A stretch of DNA of 15,327 nt from Phycisphaerales bacterium UBA2402. Its GTDB lineage: Bacteria > Planctomycetota > Phycisphaerae > Phycisphaerales > UBA1924. The position numbers and the translations under genes are program-made. A model generated the notes under the pieces. That model saw only the letters and a list, made by a program, of their open reading frames with translations, was not told the origin of the DNA and did no database searches. The stretch spans positions 1-15,327 of the forward strand of contig DDSA01000099.1 in NCBI GenBank assembly GCA_002343715.1, read 5' to 3'. Below, in pieces: positions 1 to 7,255 of the stretch; position 1 is the stretch's first letter; each line of letters begins with the position of its first letter.

Positions 1-2570
1 ATGCACTCGGCCAGGGCGCGGCAGGCGAGGACCTCGGTGGTGAGCCCGGAGCGGCCTTCCTTCGCGGCCCGCTCGGCGACGGTCTCGAGCAGGGGCACGG
101 CCTCATCGCAAGCGCCCGATGCCGCCAGGGCGCGGGCCACGAGGAAGCGGTTCCGCCGCGTCACGGGGTGTGGTTCGCCGAAGACCGCGGCGGAATCGTC
201 CGCGACCACGCGGGCGATGGCGAGCGCCTCTTCCGGGGCTTTCTTCTTGGTCAGGAGCATCCACGCGAGGTTGTACCCGCTGGTCATGCTGTTCACGTGA
301 CGCGGTGTCAGGTTCTCGCGCATCCAGTCGTAGGCGGCGCGCTGCAGCGGTTCGGCCTCGGCGGGGCGGTTGAGTTCCGCCAGGACCGAGCCGAGGTCGT
401 TCATGTCGCTGACGGTGCTCAGATGGTTTTCGCCGAAGAGGCGGAGGTTGACCTCGAGCGAGCGGGAGAAGAACTCCACGGCCTTCTCGCGCTCGCCGCG
501 GCCCTTCTCGATCTTGCCCAGGTGGCCGTAGGCGCGCACGATCTTGAACTCATCGGGCGGCTGCTCGGCCTCGCGCCGCGAGAGCACTTCGAGGTAGATC
601 GTCTCGGCCTCGTCGAGCCGCCCCTGGCTGATGCGGATGGAGCCGAGCAGTTCCATGCAGGAGACGACGAGGTAATCGCCATCGCCCTTCACGCGGCGCA
701 CGGTCTGGAGGAGCGGTGTGGCGAGGGAGTCGGCCTCGTCCAGGCGCTCGGCGTAAGCGAGCATCTCGGCGAGGCCGAAGGTGATGAGCAGCGTGTCGGG
801 GTGTTCGGGGCCGAGGCGCTTGGTGCGGAGTTCCAGCGCCCGCCGGAGATTCTCTTCCGCCTGCTCGAACTCGGCGAGGGTCGAGAGACTGCGCCCGATG
901 GCGTGCCTGACGCCCGCCTCCACCAGCGGCTTGTCGGAAGTGGCCTGCGGGATCTTTTCCGCGGCGATTCTGATGGCGTCGAGGAGGGTGATGCTCCGTG
1001 CGCCCTTATCGCTCTGCGCGGCGGTGAGGGTGTCGGTCATGAACCCGGTGACGGCGGCGGCGGTCTGGCCCGCTTCGACGGCCTCGGCCCGCTGGCGCAG
1101 GGCTTCGAGTTCCGCGGCGACGGCACGGTCCCGCTCCCTGGTGATGCGCTCGACAAAGCGCCACGATGAGAAGGTCAGGAGCGACAACGCCGCGGCGGTG
1201 ACGACCGCGACCGCCGTGTTGCGCCGAAGCCACAGCCCGGCGCGGGAGACGAGCCCTTCGCGTCCGGCGATGGTGGGGCGGTGAGAGAGGTACGCGGCGA
1301 GGTCATCGGCCATCATCTCGGCGGAGATGTACCGCTCCTCGGGCTTGACGGCCATGGCCCGGTCAACGATGGATACCAGCGCGCGGGGCAGCGAAGCGGC
1401 GCGGGGTTCCTTTGCCAGCGGCGTGATCTCGCCCCGCCGCACCTGCTCGATCACATCACGCCGGCCGTGCGAGTCGTAGCGCCCGGAAGGTTTCACGGGC
1501 AGATCGGCGACGAGCAGAAAGCGCAGGGTGCCGCCCAGCGAGTAGATGTCGGAGGCGGGTGTGGCCCGCTCGCCGCGCGCCTGCTCGGGGGACATGAAGG
1601 CGGGTGTCCCGGTGATGCCCCGGAAGATCGTGTCGGTATCCGCCGCGAGCACCGAGAGGCCGAAGTCGGTCAGCATCGCGTGCCCGCGCGGGGTGACGAT
1701 GATGTTCGCGGGCTTGATGTCGCGGTGCACCACGCCGCGGGCGTGGGCCGCGGCGACGCCGCGAACGATGCCCTCCATCAGCGCTGCGGCCCATCGCGGA
1801 TCGGGTGTGGGTCGCCGCGCGGCCAGGGTGTCGAGCGGTGTGCCGATGGCGACGGCGGCGGGGTCCGAAGGGGTCGGTGCGGGGTCGCCCGCGAGTTGCG
1901 CATCGATAAACGCACGCCCGTCGGGCAGGCGACCCGCGGCGTGAACCTTGACGATGTGGGCGTGGTCGAGGCCCGCGGCGGCCTTCGCCTCGGCCATGAC
2001 CCGCCGCAGGCCGATGGAGCCTACCCCGTCATCCTCTCCGGAGGCGTTGCGCAGCAGTTTGAGCGCGACATAACGACCCAGTTCGGTGTCGAAGGCCTGC
2101 CACACATCGCCGAAGGTCCCCGATCCGAGTTTCGTGACCAGGCGGTACTTGCCCAGGTCGGCCCCTTCTTCGACGATGAAGTCATCCGCGGCGGCGGCCA
2201 TGGCGCTGCACAGGTCCGCCACGGCGGTGATGTCCGGACCGATGTCGGGGTAGCGCGATGCCAGGTTCGTCGCCGCGGCGGCCTGTCCCGCCGGGCCGAG
2301 CCGCGCGAACTCGTGCATCAGCGCAGCGCGGCAGGCCTCGCTGTGGCGGAGCAGGTCAGGCCACTCGGCCACGATGGCGGTGAAGTCGGTGGTCCGACCC
2401 AGCTCGACCCGCGCTTCGAGCAGGGCGGCGAGGGCGTCGGCCAGATCGCCCGGGGACGCCTCGGTGAATGCCTCGGCCAGGATCGGGATGGCACCGGCCG
2501 CGCGGCGGCGGCCGAACTCGGTGGGAGACTCACCCACCCGTCGGGATGGTTGCGGGGCCTGATCGGTCAC
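1..2570 (-). CDS. Membrane Ser/Thr protein kinase with C-terminal TPR repeats (partial, 3' end outside window)
   Basis: Read on the minus strand, this frame is open from an in-frame TAG (2580-2582) to the window edge, giving 856 codons with no stop. The first usable start is GTG at 2568-2570. About 140 N-terminal residues precede a Hanks-type kinase domain (roughly 140-405): glycine loop [10 protein letters not shown] (148-157), VALK lysine K171, HRDIKPAN (H282-D284, K286), DFG (302-304) and a TPAFMSPE activation segment. All catalytic residues are present. The hinge region holds a Pro/Ala/Asp-rich insert (about 226-243). One hydrophobic segment (about 452-472) should anchor it in the cytoplasmic membrane. 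A coiled-coil-like stretch and TPRs follow (from about 540), with a kinesin-light-chain-type LGPEHPDTL. Kinase-TM-TPR proteins are abundant in planctomycetes and are thought to phosphorylate proteins and scaffold partners. The substrate is unknown, and the true C-terminus lies beyond position 1. Confidence 0.93.
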   Translation of the reverse strand, partial: MTDQAPQPSRRVGESPTEFGRRRAAGAIPILAEAFTEASPGDLADALAALLEARVELGRTTDFTAIVAEWPDLLRHSEACRAALMHEFARLGPAGQAAAATNLASRYPDIGPDITAVADLCSAMAAAADDFIVEEGADLGKYRLVTKLGSGTFGDVWQAFDTELGRYVALKLLRNASGEDDGVGSIGLRRVMAEAKAAAGLDHAHIVKVHAAGRLPDGRAFIDAQLAGDPAPTPSDPAAVAIGTPLDTLAARRPTPDPRWAAALMEGIVRGVAAAHARGVVHRDIKPANIIVTPRGHAMLTDFGLSVLAADTDTIFRGITGTPAFMSPEQARGERATPASDIYSLGGTLRFLLVADLPVKPSGRYDSHGRRDVIEQVRRGEITPLAKEPRAASLPRALVSIVDRAMAVKPEERYISAEMMADDLAAYLSHRPTIAGREGLVSRAGLWLRRNTAVAVVTAAALSLLTFSSWRFVERITRERDRAVAAELEALRQRAEAVEAGQTAAAVTGFMTDTLTAAQSDKGARSITLLDAIRIAAEKIPQATSDKPLVEAGVRHAIGRSLSTLAEFEQAEENLRRALELRTKRLGPEHPDTLLITFGLAEMLAYAERLDEADSLATPLLQTVRRVKGDGDYLVVSCMELLGSIRISQGRLDEAETIYLEVLSRREAEQPPDEFKIVRAYGHLGKIEKGRGEREKAVEFFSRSLEVNLRLFGENHLSTVSDMNDLGSVLAELNRPAEAEPLQRAAYDWMRENLTPRHVNSMTSGYNLAWMLLTKKKAPEEALAIARVVADDSAAVFGEPHPVTRRNRFLVARALAASGACDEAVPLLETVAERAAKEGRSGLTTEVLACRALAEC

Positions 2571-2576
2571 GATGGG

Positions 2577-2582
2577 AGTCTA
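2577..2582 (-). promoter_or_regulatory. Candidate -10 element for a leaderless kinase transcript
   Basis: On the minus strand TAGACT is followed by six bases (CCCATC) and then the kinase GTG start. No Shine-Dalgarno-like sequence fits in between. A start about 7 bases after a -10 hexamer would put the first nucleotide on or next to the GTG. The -35 region is weak (GTCACA about 19 bases upstream). Inferred from spacing only. Confidence 0.4.
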
Positions 2583-2673
2583 AGTGCGCTCCGGGGGCGA
2601 GTGTGACCGCCGCTCGCACTTCGGCAAGCCTTCAGCGTACCCGGGATCGCGCCGCCGTCGCGTAGGAGATCGG

Positions 2674-3870
2674 TCAGTCGCAGCCGCCTGCTTCCCAGCG
2701 GTTGAAGAAGGCCTCGACGTCGCCGCCGTCGACACCACCGTCCTGATTCACGTCGGAGCAGCCGGCGCTCGCTTCCCACTGGGTGAAAAAGGTCTCGACA
2801 TCGCCGCCGTCCACGCCGCCGTCGCCGTTGTAATCGGCGGGGCAGCCGCACGAGCCGGTCGGCGTCAGCACATAGAACCCGCTGCAATCGAAGAATGAGC
2901 CTTCGTTGATGAGAAAGATCGTGCCGGTGGAGGGGTCGAACGCGGCGGCCTCGAGTTGCAGCGGGTTGCCGCAATCCGTGCCTTGATCCAGCAGGGAGTT
3001 GCCGCCCACCGCCGGGTTGTCGGAGAGCGGCTCGGTGGCGATCACGTTGCCGGCGAGGTCGTACACCTGAAGTCCGGGGTTATTGTCGTCGAGTGTGATA
3101 AGCATCACGCCGCCGGGTCGGCGGATCGCGGCGGGGACCGTGTTGGCATCGGGGAGATAGGCCATGCCCTTGGGCGAGCCGGGGATCCACAGCGGGTTGA
3201 GGGCCGTGAACCCGGGGATGTCTGTGGATGTGACGAACTCGCCCGTGGGACGGAACGTGACCAGGCGACTGGCATCCTCGTTGATCGTGTAGATGAGGCC
3301 ATTGCTGGTCGCGAAGGCGAGGTCGTCGAAACTGTAGTTCGCGAGACCGCCGGAGAAACCGCCAAGGTCAAATCCGTCGGAACGACGGTAGCCGCGCACG
3401 CCGTTGGCCTCGCTGTCGCCCACGAGAAGGTCGCCATTGGCGGCCAGGCCGACCGTGGACGTGTTGATCGTGACGCCGCACGGCGAGAGATCAAAGCCGC
3501 CGTACGCGACGTCAGAGGGATCGTTGATGACGACCGTGCGGACATACTCGAGTCCCTGGATGTCGCCGTCGGCATCGCGCCGCAGCCGAACCTCGACGAC
3601 GGCGTTCTTGAGCGACAGCAGCGAATCGAGACCATCGGTCGAGAGCAGCAGGCGGTCGTTGCCCAGCCAGTGGGCGCCCTCGCACTCGATCAGGTTCAGG
3701 TTGAATCGCGGATCGAGCGGGTCGGGCCAGCGGACGTCCTGCGAGTAATCAAAGCGCTGAACGCGGTACTCCTGGCCGAAGAGGGTGATGTGGCCGATGT
3801 CGGTCGCCGCGGCGGCAGACACCGGCAGCGTGAGCGAGAGAAGCAGCAAACGGGCGCGGGATGCGGTCAT
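2674..3870 (-). CDS. Secreted propeller-like protein with C-terminal dockerin-like repeats
   Basis: 398 residues. ATG at 3868-3870 is preceded by GGAG with a 7-base spacer. Residues 1-22 form a signal peptide (basic start, Leu-rich core, Ala-rich cleavage region), so the product is exported. The body (about 23-340) has repeated short strands such as GLQVYDLAGNVI and NGLIYTINED, resembling NHL/phytase-like beta-propellers. I cannot assign a catalytic activity. The last 56 residues (343-398) contain two 27-residue units of the form DxNxDGGVDGGDVExFF, each a dockerin/EF-hand-type calcium loop, with cysteines at 343, 371 and 397. Such tails are common on exported Phycisphaerales proteins and probably attach or sort them. 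The N-terminus resembles that of the protein at 6115-7071 (GxIxLxGxxYxV). It lies 103 bases upstream of the kinase start and downstream of the pseudopilin gene on the same strand. Confidence 0.85.
   Translation of the reverse strand: MTASRARLLLLSLTLPVSAAAATDIGHITLFGQEYRVQRFDYSQDVRWPDPLDPRFNLNLIECEGAHWLGNDRLLLSTDGLDSLLSLKNAVVEVRLRRDADGDIQGLEYVRTVVINDPSDVAYGGFDLSPCGVTINTSTVGLAANGDLLVGDSEANGVRGYRRSDGFDLGGFSGGLANYSFDDLAFATSNGLIYTINEDASRLVTFRPTGEFVTSTDIPGFTALNPLWIPGSPKGMAYLPDANTVPAAIRRPGGVMLITLDDNNPGLQVYDLAGNVIATEPLSDNPAVGGNSLLDQGTDCGNPLQLEAAAFDPSTGTIFLINEGSFFDCSGFYVLTPTGSCGCPADYNGDGGVDGGDVETFFTQWEASAGCSDVNQDGGVDGGDVEAFFNRWEAGGCD
2677..2844 (-). repeat. Tandem 81-base dockerin-like calcium-loop repeats within the coding region
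   Basis: This encodes residues 343-398 of the exported protein. Unit 1 (residues 346-372) and unit 2 (373-398) share DxNxDGGVDGGDVExFFxxWEA, with Asp/Asn at the calcium-coordinating loop positions 1, 3, 5, 9 and 12 (D346, N348, D350, D354, D357 and D373, N375, D377, D381, D384). Confidence 0.85.
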
Positions 3871-3954
3871 GAGATTCTCCGGGTAAGGCGGTGTCGGGTG
3901 CGACCGGCGGGTACGAACGCCGGGCGAGATCGGGCGTGATAGTCGGGGCGGCTG

Positions 3955-4929
3955 TTAGAAGGGGACTCCCGAGGCGTGGGTCAGCGAGCCGCCGAAGACC
4001 TTGTCGTCGAGTTCGGGCGTGAGCCAGGCGCGCCAGCCGTTGAGCGTGCCCACCGAGCCGAAGTGCCGGCCGTCGCGGATGGAGTCGGAGAACGTGTCCA
4101 CGTGCGCATCCGCGAAGGCGATGTTCGTGTAAAAGGCGGCGTGCCCGGAGTTGCCGGAGTTGGCCACCTTGCTCGACTTGCCGTGGGCCGGACCCCAGTT
4201 CTCCCAGTCCTGTCGGCCCCAGACGGTTCCTCCCGAGGGGCCGCGGGCGATGCCCGAGGGTCCGTCGGTCTGGTTCTTGGCGCAGGTCAGGGTTTGACCG
4301 TTGATGGTCACCATAGCGGAAACTTGTGCGTTCCCGTCGGCCATCAGGGGCACGCGGCTTGGCGTGGTGCGCTGGCCGGTGTGGCGTTCGTTGAGCGGGC
4401 CGACCACGTGGCGCACATCATCCCAGTTGCTCGAGCCCGAGCCGGGGCTGGCCGACTTCATGTCGGTGTAGGCCATGTACCAACTCTGGCAGTAGTTGGA
4501 GTTGTACCCCTCCTCCACCAGGCGCTCCAGATCGGGCTGTGAATAGGCGTAGATTCCGGCGGTGTCCTGCCAGGCCTCGCTGACGGTGCCGGGGCTGCCG
4601 GGGCAGAGGAACTTGCCGGGGATCATCAGTCCCGAGCGGATGTAATCCGCGATCCACGAGCGCTCGTGCATCGGCCCCCAGTTCATCCCCACGCGGTTCT
4701 CGAACGGCCCGCTGCAGTAAAAACCCTTCTCCGAGCCGGCGTAGGCCGTCGCGGCCACCGCGATCTGACGCAGGTTGCTCGCGCATTTGGTCTGCCGGGC
4801 CACATCGCGCGCGGCGCTCAGCGACGGCACCAGCAGCCCGATGAGCACCGCGATCACGGCGATGACGACGAGCAACTCGATGAGCGTGAACCCGGCGGCG
4901 CCGCGACGGGAGTGGTGTATGCGCTGCAT
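3955..4929 (-). CDS. Pseudopilin-like protein with prepilin N-terminal cleavage/methylation motif (planctomycete H-X9-DG/DUF1559-like)
   Basis: 324 residues. The N-terminus is a textbook type IV prepilin signal: a short basic leader, then G13-F14-T-L-I-E18-L, so a prepilin peptidase should cut after Gly13 and N-methylate Phe14, leaving Glu5 of the mature chain. Residues 14-38 are one hydrophobic helix. The rest is a globular exported domain with CASNLRQI just after the helix and a C-terminal [14 protein letters not shown], matching the AF-D-HV ending of the large planctomycete H-X9-DG pseudopilin-like families. Their function is mostly unknown; many genomes carry dozens of copies without a full pilus locus. 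The only SD-like run is GGAGG, 13 bases before the ATG, which is longer than usual. A candidate promoter overlaps the end of the upstream phytase gene. No other pilus or type II secretion gene is nearby. Confidence 0.9.
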   Translation of the reverse strand: MQRIHHSRRGAAGFTLIELLVVIAVIAVLIGLLVPSLSAARDVARQTKCASNLRQIAVAATAYAGSEKGFYCSGPFENRVGMNWGPMHERSWIADYIRSGLMIPGKFLCPGSPGTVSEAWQDTAGIYAYSQPDLERLVEEGYNSNYCQSWYMAYTDMKSASPGSGSSNWDDVRHVVGPLNERHTGQRTTPSRVPLMADGNAQVSAMVTINGQTLTCAKNQTDGPSGIARGPSGGTVWGRQDWENWGPAHGKSSKVANSGNSGHAAFYTNIAFADAHVDTFSDSIRDGRHFGSVGTLNGWRAWLTPELDDKVFGGSLTHASGVPF

Positions 4930-4961
4930 GGATAAGGGTCTGCCTCCAGCCCAGAACCTTC

Positions 4962-4989
4962 GTTATCGTTGCGCAAAGAACGCGCTCAA
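4962..4989 (-). promoter_or_regulatory. Candidate sigma70-type promoter for the pseudopilin-like gene
   Basis: On the minus strand TTGAGC (4984-4989, overlapping the phytase stop codon) is followed by a 16-base spacer and GATAAC (4962-4967). Each hexamer matches the sigma70 consensus at four of six positions. The predicted start would give a leader of about 25 bases before the ATG at 4929. Inferred from sequence only. Confidence 0.35.
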
Positions 4990-6041
4990 TTTGCACGCCG
5001 GGCCGTCGCGTCCAGCGCCTGTGCTACTTCGTCCCAGGGCGTCAGTTTGAAGTTCTGCGGGGCCGGGGTGTTCTCTCCATCCTGGGTGACCAGAACGCCC
5101 GCGGGGTAGAGCGGACCCAGCGAGCGGGTGTAGACATCGATGCCGTCGGTCTCTTCGACCGAACCGACGGCTCCTGCGACGATTCGGAACTTGCCGCGGT
5201 ACGCGTGCGGGGGTGCCCGGTCATAGGCCACAAGCGTGTTGTCCCCCTGGCTGGAGCAGAGCAGATAGCCTGATTGCGCCCCGGTGGGGGCGATGGCGAG
5301 ACCCTCGACGTCCGGTCTGAGAGGTCCGAACCACGAAGCACGAGCGATGAGCGTGCCGCGGGTCGAGTTGGGGCCATCCAGCGGGAAGGACCAGATGCCC
5401 ACCCGTTCCTCGCCCACGAAGAGTCGGCCGTTGGCCTCATCGGCGACCATCCCTTCGACCTGCGAGGGGAGTTTTCTGGTGCTCGTGAGCGATGCGCCCG
5501 CGACGCCCTCGGCATCGACCCGGACCAGCCACTCCTCGATGCGGCCTTCCTTGTCATTGACAAAGACACGAAGCCCCGTGCCGGATGCGGGCAGGGCGCA
5601 GCAGAGTCCATACGGCTCTTTCACCGTCACGCGCACGGGCGAGCCGGTCAACTCCCGGACACCGCCGGGTGAGATGACAAAAAGGCTGATGCCGATGTGA
5701 TCCCGGTGCGATGCCGCGGCGATGTCGAGCCGGGAGCCGTCCTCGGCGAGCACACCCTGGCGCAGATCGACGTTGTTGAGTCTTCCCACCGGAAAGAAGG
5801 CCACTTGATCGCCCGAGAGGTTGTAGACACACAACCCGGCTTTCTTGTTGGTCCCGAGCACCAGGCTCTGCGCCGGGTCGGTGGGGTGAATCCAGATCGC
5901 CGGATCATCGGCCGCATCATCGCGGTCGGCCACGGGGAAGGTCTGACCCCTGGCGCGAACCTCGGCCGTGCCGCCGGAGGGGCCGGCGCACGCGCCGAGG
6001 AAAAGGGAAAGAACGAGCGGGCAGATGCAGGATCGCGTCAT
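4986..6041 (-). CDS. Beta-propeller phytase (3-phytase), predicted lipoprotein
   Basis: 351 residues. Residues 1-18 are a lipoprotein signal ending in lipobox L15-G-A-C18. Ala at +2 favours the outer membrane. Family hallmarks of calcium-dependent beta-propeller phytases follow in order: DAADDPAIW (42-50), a KKAGLxVYNLxGxxV strand, NNVDLR (89-94), EPYGLC, VEGMVADEANGRLFVGEE, DVEGLAI, a YLLCSSQGDN strand and TDGIDV. These supply the acidic and basic residues that bind calcium and phosphate in the Bacillus-type enzymes. The family hydrolyses phytate to lower inositol phosphates and free phosphate, here presumably at the cell surface or in the periplasm. Length fits a single propeller. The start ATG has no SD within normal distance; the nearest purine run lies inside a strong hairpin (6056-6087). 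It sits between the pseudopilin-like gene and the PEP-CTERM propeller gene, all on the minus strand. Confidence 0.9.
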   Translation of the reverse strand: MTRSCICPLVLSLFLGACAGPSGGTAEVRARGQTFPVADRDDAADDPAIWIHPTDPAQSLVLGTNKKAGLCVYNLSGDQVAFFPVGRLNNVDLRQGVLAEDGSRLDIAAASHRDHIGISLFVISPGGVRELTGSPVRVTVKEPYGLCCALPASGTGLRVFVNDKEGRIEEWLVRVDAEGVAGASLTSTRKLPSQVEGMVADEANGRLFVGEERVGIWSFPLDGPNSTRGTLIARASWFGPLRPDVEGLAIAPTGAQSGYLLCSSQGDNTLVAYDRAPPHAYRGKFRIVAGAVGSVEETDGIDVYTRSLGPLYPAGVLVTQDGENTPAPQNFKLTPWDEVAQALDATARRAN

Positions 6042-6055
6042 AGTTCAGAACGAAT

Positions 6056-6087
6056 GCCCCTCCCGGCGATGGCTCGCCGGGAGGGGC
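6056..6087 (-). terminator. Perfect 14-bp hairpin between the PEP-CTERM and phytase genes (terminator or leader structure)
   Basis: Arms 6056-6069 and 6074-6087 are exact inverted repeats (GCCCCTCCCGGCGA / TCGCCGGGAGGGGC) with a 4-base loop. It starts 27 bases past the stop of the PEP-CTERM gene and ends 14 bases before the phytase ATG. On the minus strand it is followed by ATTCGTTCTG, which is not a good U-tract. It may be a weak terminator, a processing or stabilising element, or a structure controlling phytase translation. Confidence 0.55.
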
Positions 6088-6114
6088 GGGGGAGGGTGCG
6101 AGAATTGGTGAGCA

Positions 6115-7071
6115 TCAATCGCGGCGGCGGCGAAGTGTTGTCAAGCCGGCGAGCGCGAGGACCACCCCAGCGCCGGGGCCGGGCACCTGGATGACGTGGA
6201 TCGAGATCGCGGCTTCATCGGCGAGGTAGATCAGGTCGTTGACCTCATCGACCGCCACGCCCTCGATCTCGGCGAAGTTCAGGCCCAAGGGAGAGAGGGC
6301 TGTGATCGGGGCGAGGGGTACGCCGTTGGTATCGAAGAACTGGAGACGGTTGGTCTCCTTGCCCACCACCATCAGCACCTCGGAGGTCATCGACGAGAAA
6401 CCGAAGACCCGCTGCGCCCATCCGGCGGACACGACCGTCAGTCCCTTGGCCTCCGTGAACGTCGGGACGACCAGGCCCGTGGCGTTCATCGCGTTGTCGT
6501 ACCAGCCGATGCTGCCGTCGGCATCGAGCAGCAGAGCGAACTGGTTGCGGCTGCCGACCCAGGCCACATCATCGGTCTCGGGCAGGGGGATGATGTCGCT
6601 CAGGGATTTGACCGGTCCCGGATCATTCACGTTGATGACGGCGCCGTTGGCGTTGTCGCCGCGGCTGTCGACACTGACCAGTTTGAAACCACCCGGGCCG
6701 AACGAGCCGTACCCGCTGCCGCTGGTATTGACCGTGAGACCCTCCCCACCCCAGCGGAACGCGCCGTTGGTGCCCATGGTGTAGAAGGACGGCGAGGACA
6801 GGTTGCCCGTCGGGCCGGGGGTGTAGTACACCAGCCGCCCGTTGCCCGCGGAGGCACCCTCATCGGCCGATGCGTAGAGCACGCCCTGATAGAAGGTCAG
6901 AGCTTCTGCATCAAAGGCACTGGTGCCCGCATCGCCAAGGGTGCGCCATTGACTCACCGGGTACGAAGTACCATACAGATTGATTGTCCCCGTGGCCGTC
7001 AGCACGGCGGCCCCGGAAGCGGACACGACCCCGGCCAGTCCGGCCAGGCACAGCATCGCACGAATCGTCAT
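6115..7071 (-). CDS. Exported propeller-like protein with PEP-CTERM-like sorting tail
   Basis: 318 residues from the ATG at 7069-7071, chosen because AGGAG lies about 8 bases upstream and the product then opens with a clean signal peptide (MTIRAMLCLAGL..., cleavage near SASGAA). An in-frame ATG at 7104 would add 11 residues in front of it. The body holds propeller-like strand pairs: EALTFYQGVLYASADEG, RLQFFDTNGVPL and EIEGVAVDEVNDLIYLADE, the last resembling NHL/phytase-like repeats. No catalytic residue set is recognised. The C-terminus (296-318) is VPGPG, then a hydrophobic helix, then RRRR, the arrangement of PEP-CTERM signals processed by exosortase-type enzymes. The N-terminus after the signal (GTINLYGTSYPVSQW) parallels that of the dockerin-tailed protein at 2674-3870. 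It is the first gene of a minus-strand run and faces the amidohydrolase gene across 184 bases. Confidence 0.85.
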   Translation of the reverse strand: MTIRAMLCLAGLAGVVSASGAAVLTATGTINLYGTSYPVSQWRTLGDAGTSAFDAEALTFYQGVLYASADEGASAGNGRLVYYTPGPTGNLSSPSFYTMGTNGAFRWGGEGLTVNTSGSGYGSFGPGGFKLVSVDSRGDNANGAVINVNDPGPVKSLSDIIPLPETDDVAWVGSRNQFALLLDADGSIGWYDNAMNATGLVVPTFTEAKGLTVVSAGWAQRVFGFSSMTSEVLMVVGKETNRLQFFDTNGVPLAPITALSPLGLNFAEIEGVAVDEVNDLIYLADEAAISIHVIQVPGPGAGVVLALAGLTTLRRRRD

Positions 7072-7255
7072 CTCTCTTCTCCTCAATAAAAAAACGGAAA
7101 TCACTCCTCGGAAACAGAAATCCAGATTAGTTCAATCACAATGATGAACCCGCTGGATTGCGTTTGATCCGCGCTAAAAGTGTGTAAAGGAGTCAGTGCT
7201 GAGCACGTCTCGCCCCGCCGCGGCATCCAACAAGTTACTTCACTACCCTTCGGTC
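7072..7255. other. Divergent intergenic region, relatively A+T-rich
   Basis: This 184-base gap separates the minus-strand PEP-CTERM gene from the plus-strand amidohydrolase gene. Its left half (about 7075-7190) is clearly richer in A+T than the surrounding coding DNA and includes a run of seven A (7088-7094). It must hold promoters for both directions. I see no convincing consensus pair for the minus direction, and no RNA gene or operator palindrome. Confidence 0.6.
7244..7249 (+). promoter_or_regulatory. Candidate -10 element for a leaderless amidohydrolase transcript
   Basis: TACCCT is followed by six bases (TCGGTC) and the ATG at 7256. There is no SD sequence before this ATG. The spacing would start the mRNA at or next to the ATG. 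No good -35 is visible. The same hexamer precedes the methyltransferase gene (10020-10025) and lies upstream of mgsA on the minus strand (9901-9906). Confidence 0.4.

Noticed and set aside
168..2606. Long plus-strand open frames opposite the kinase gene (for example 168-1169 and 1281-2606)
   Set aside because: They are antisense shadows caused by high G+C and codon bias of the kinase-TPR gene. Their translations are Gly/Arg/Val-rich with no domain-like motifs.
3904..3923. Inverted repeat CCGGCG/CGCCGG after the pseudopilin-like gene as terminator
   Set aside because: Only a 6-bp stem with an 8-base loop and no U-tract on the transcribed strand; such repeats are expected by chance in this G+C-rich DNA.
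2956..3939. 327-residue plus-strand open frame opposite the dockerin-tailed protein gene
   Set aside because: It lies antisense to a gene with a signal peptide and recognisable repeats; its own product has no recognisable features.
7196..7255. GTG 7196 as start of the amidohydrolase
   Set aside because: AAGGAG sits only three bases from the GTG and the added 20 residues do not belong to the family, so ATG 7256 is preferred. It remains possible.
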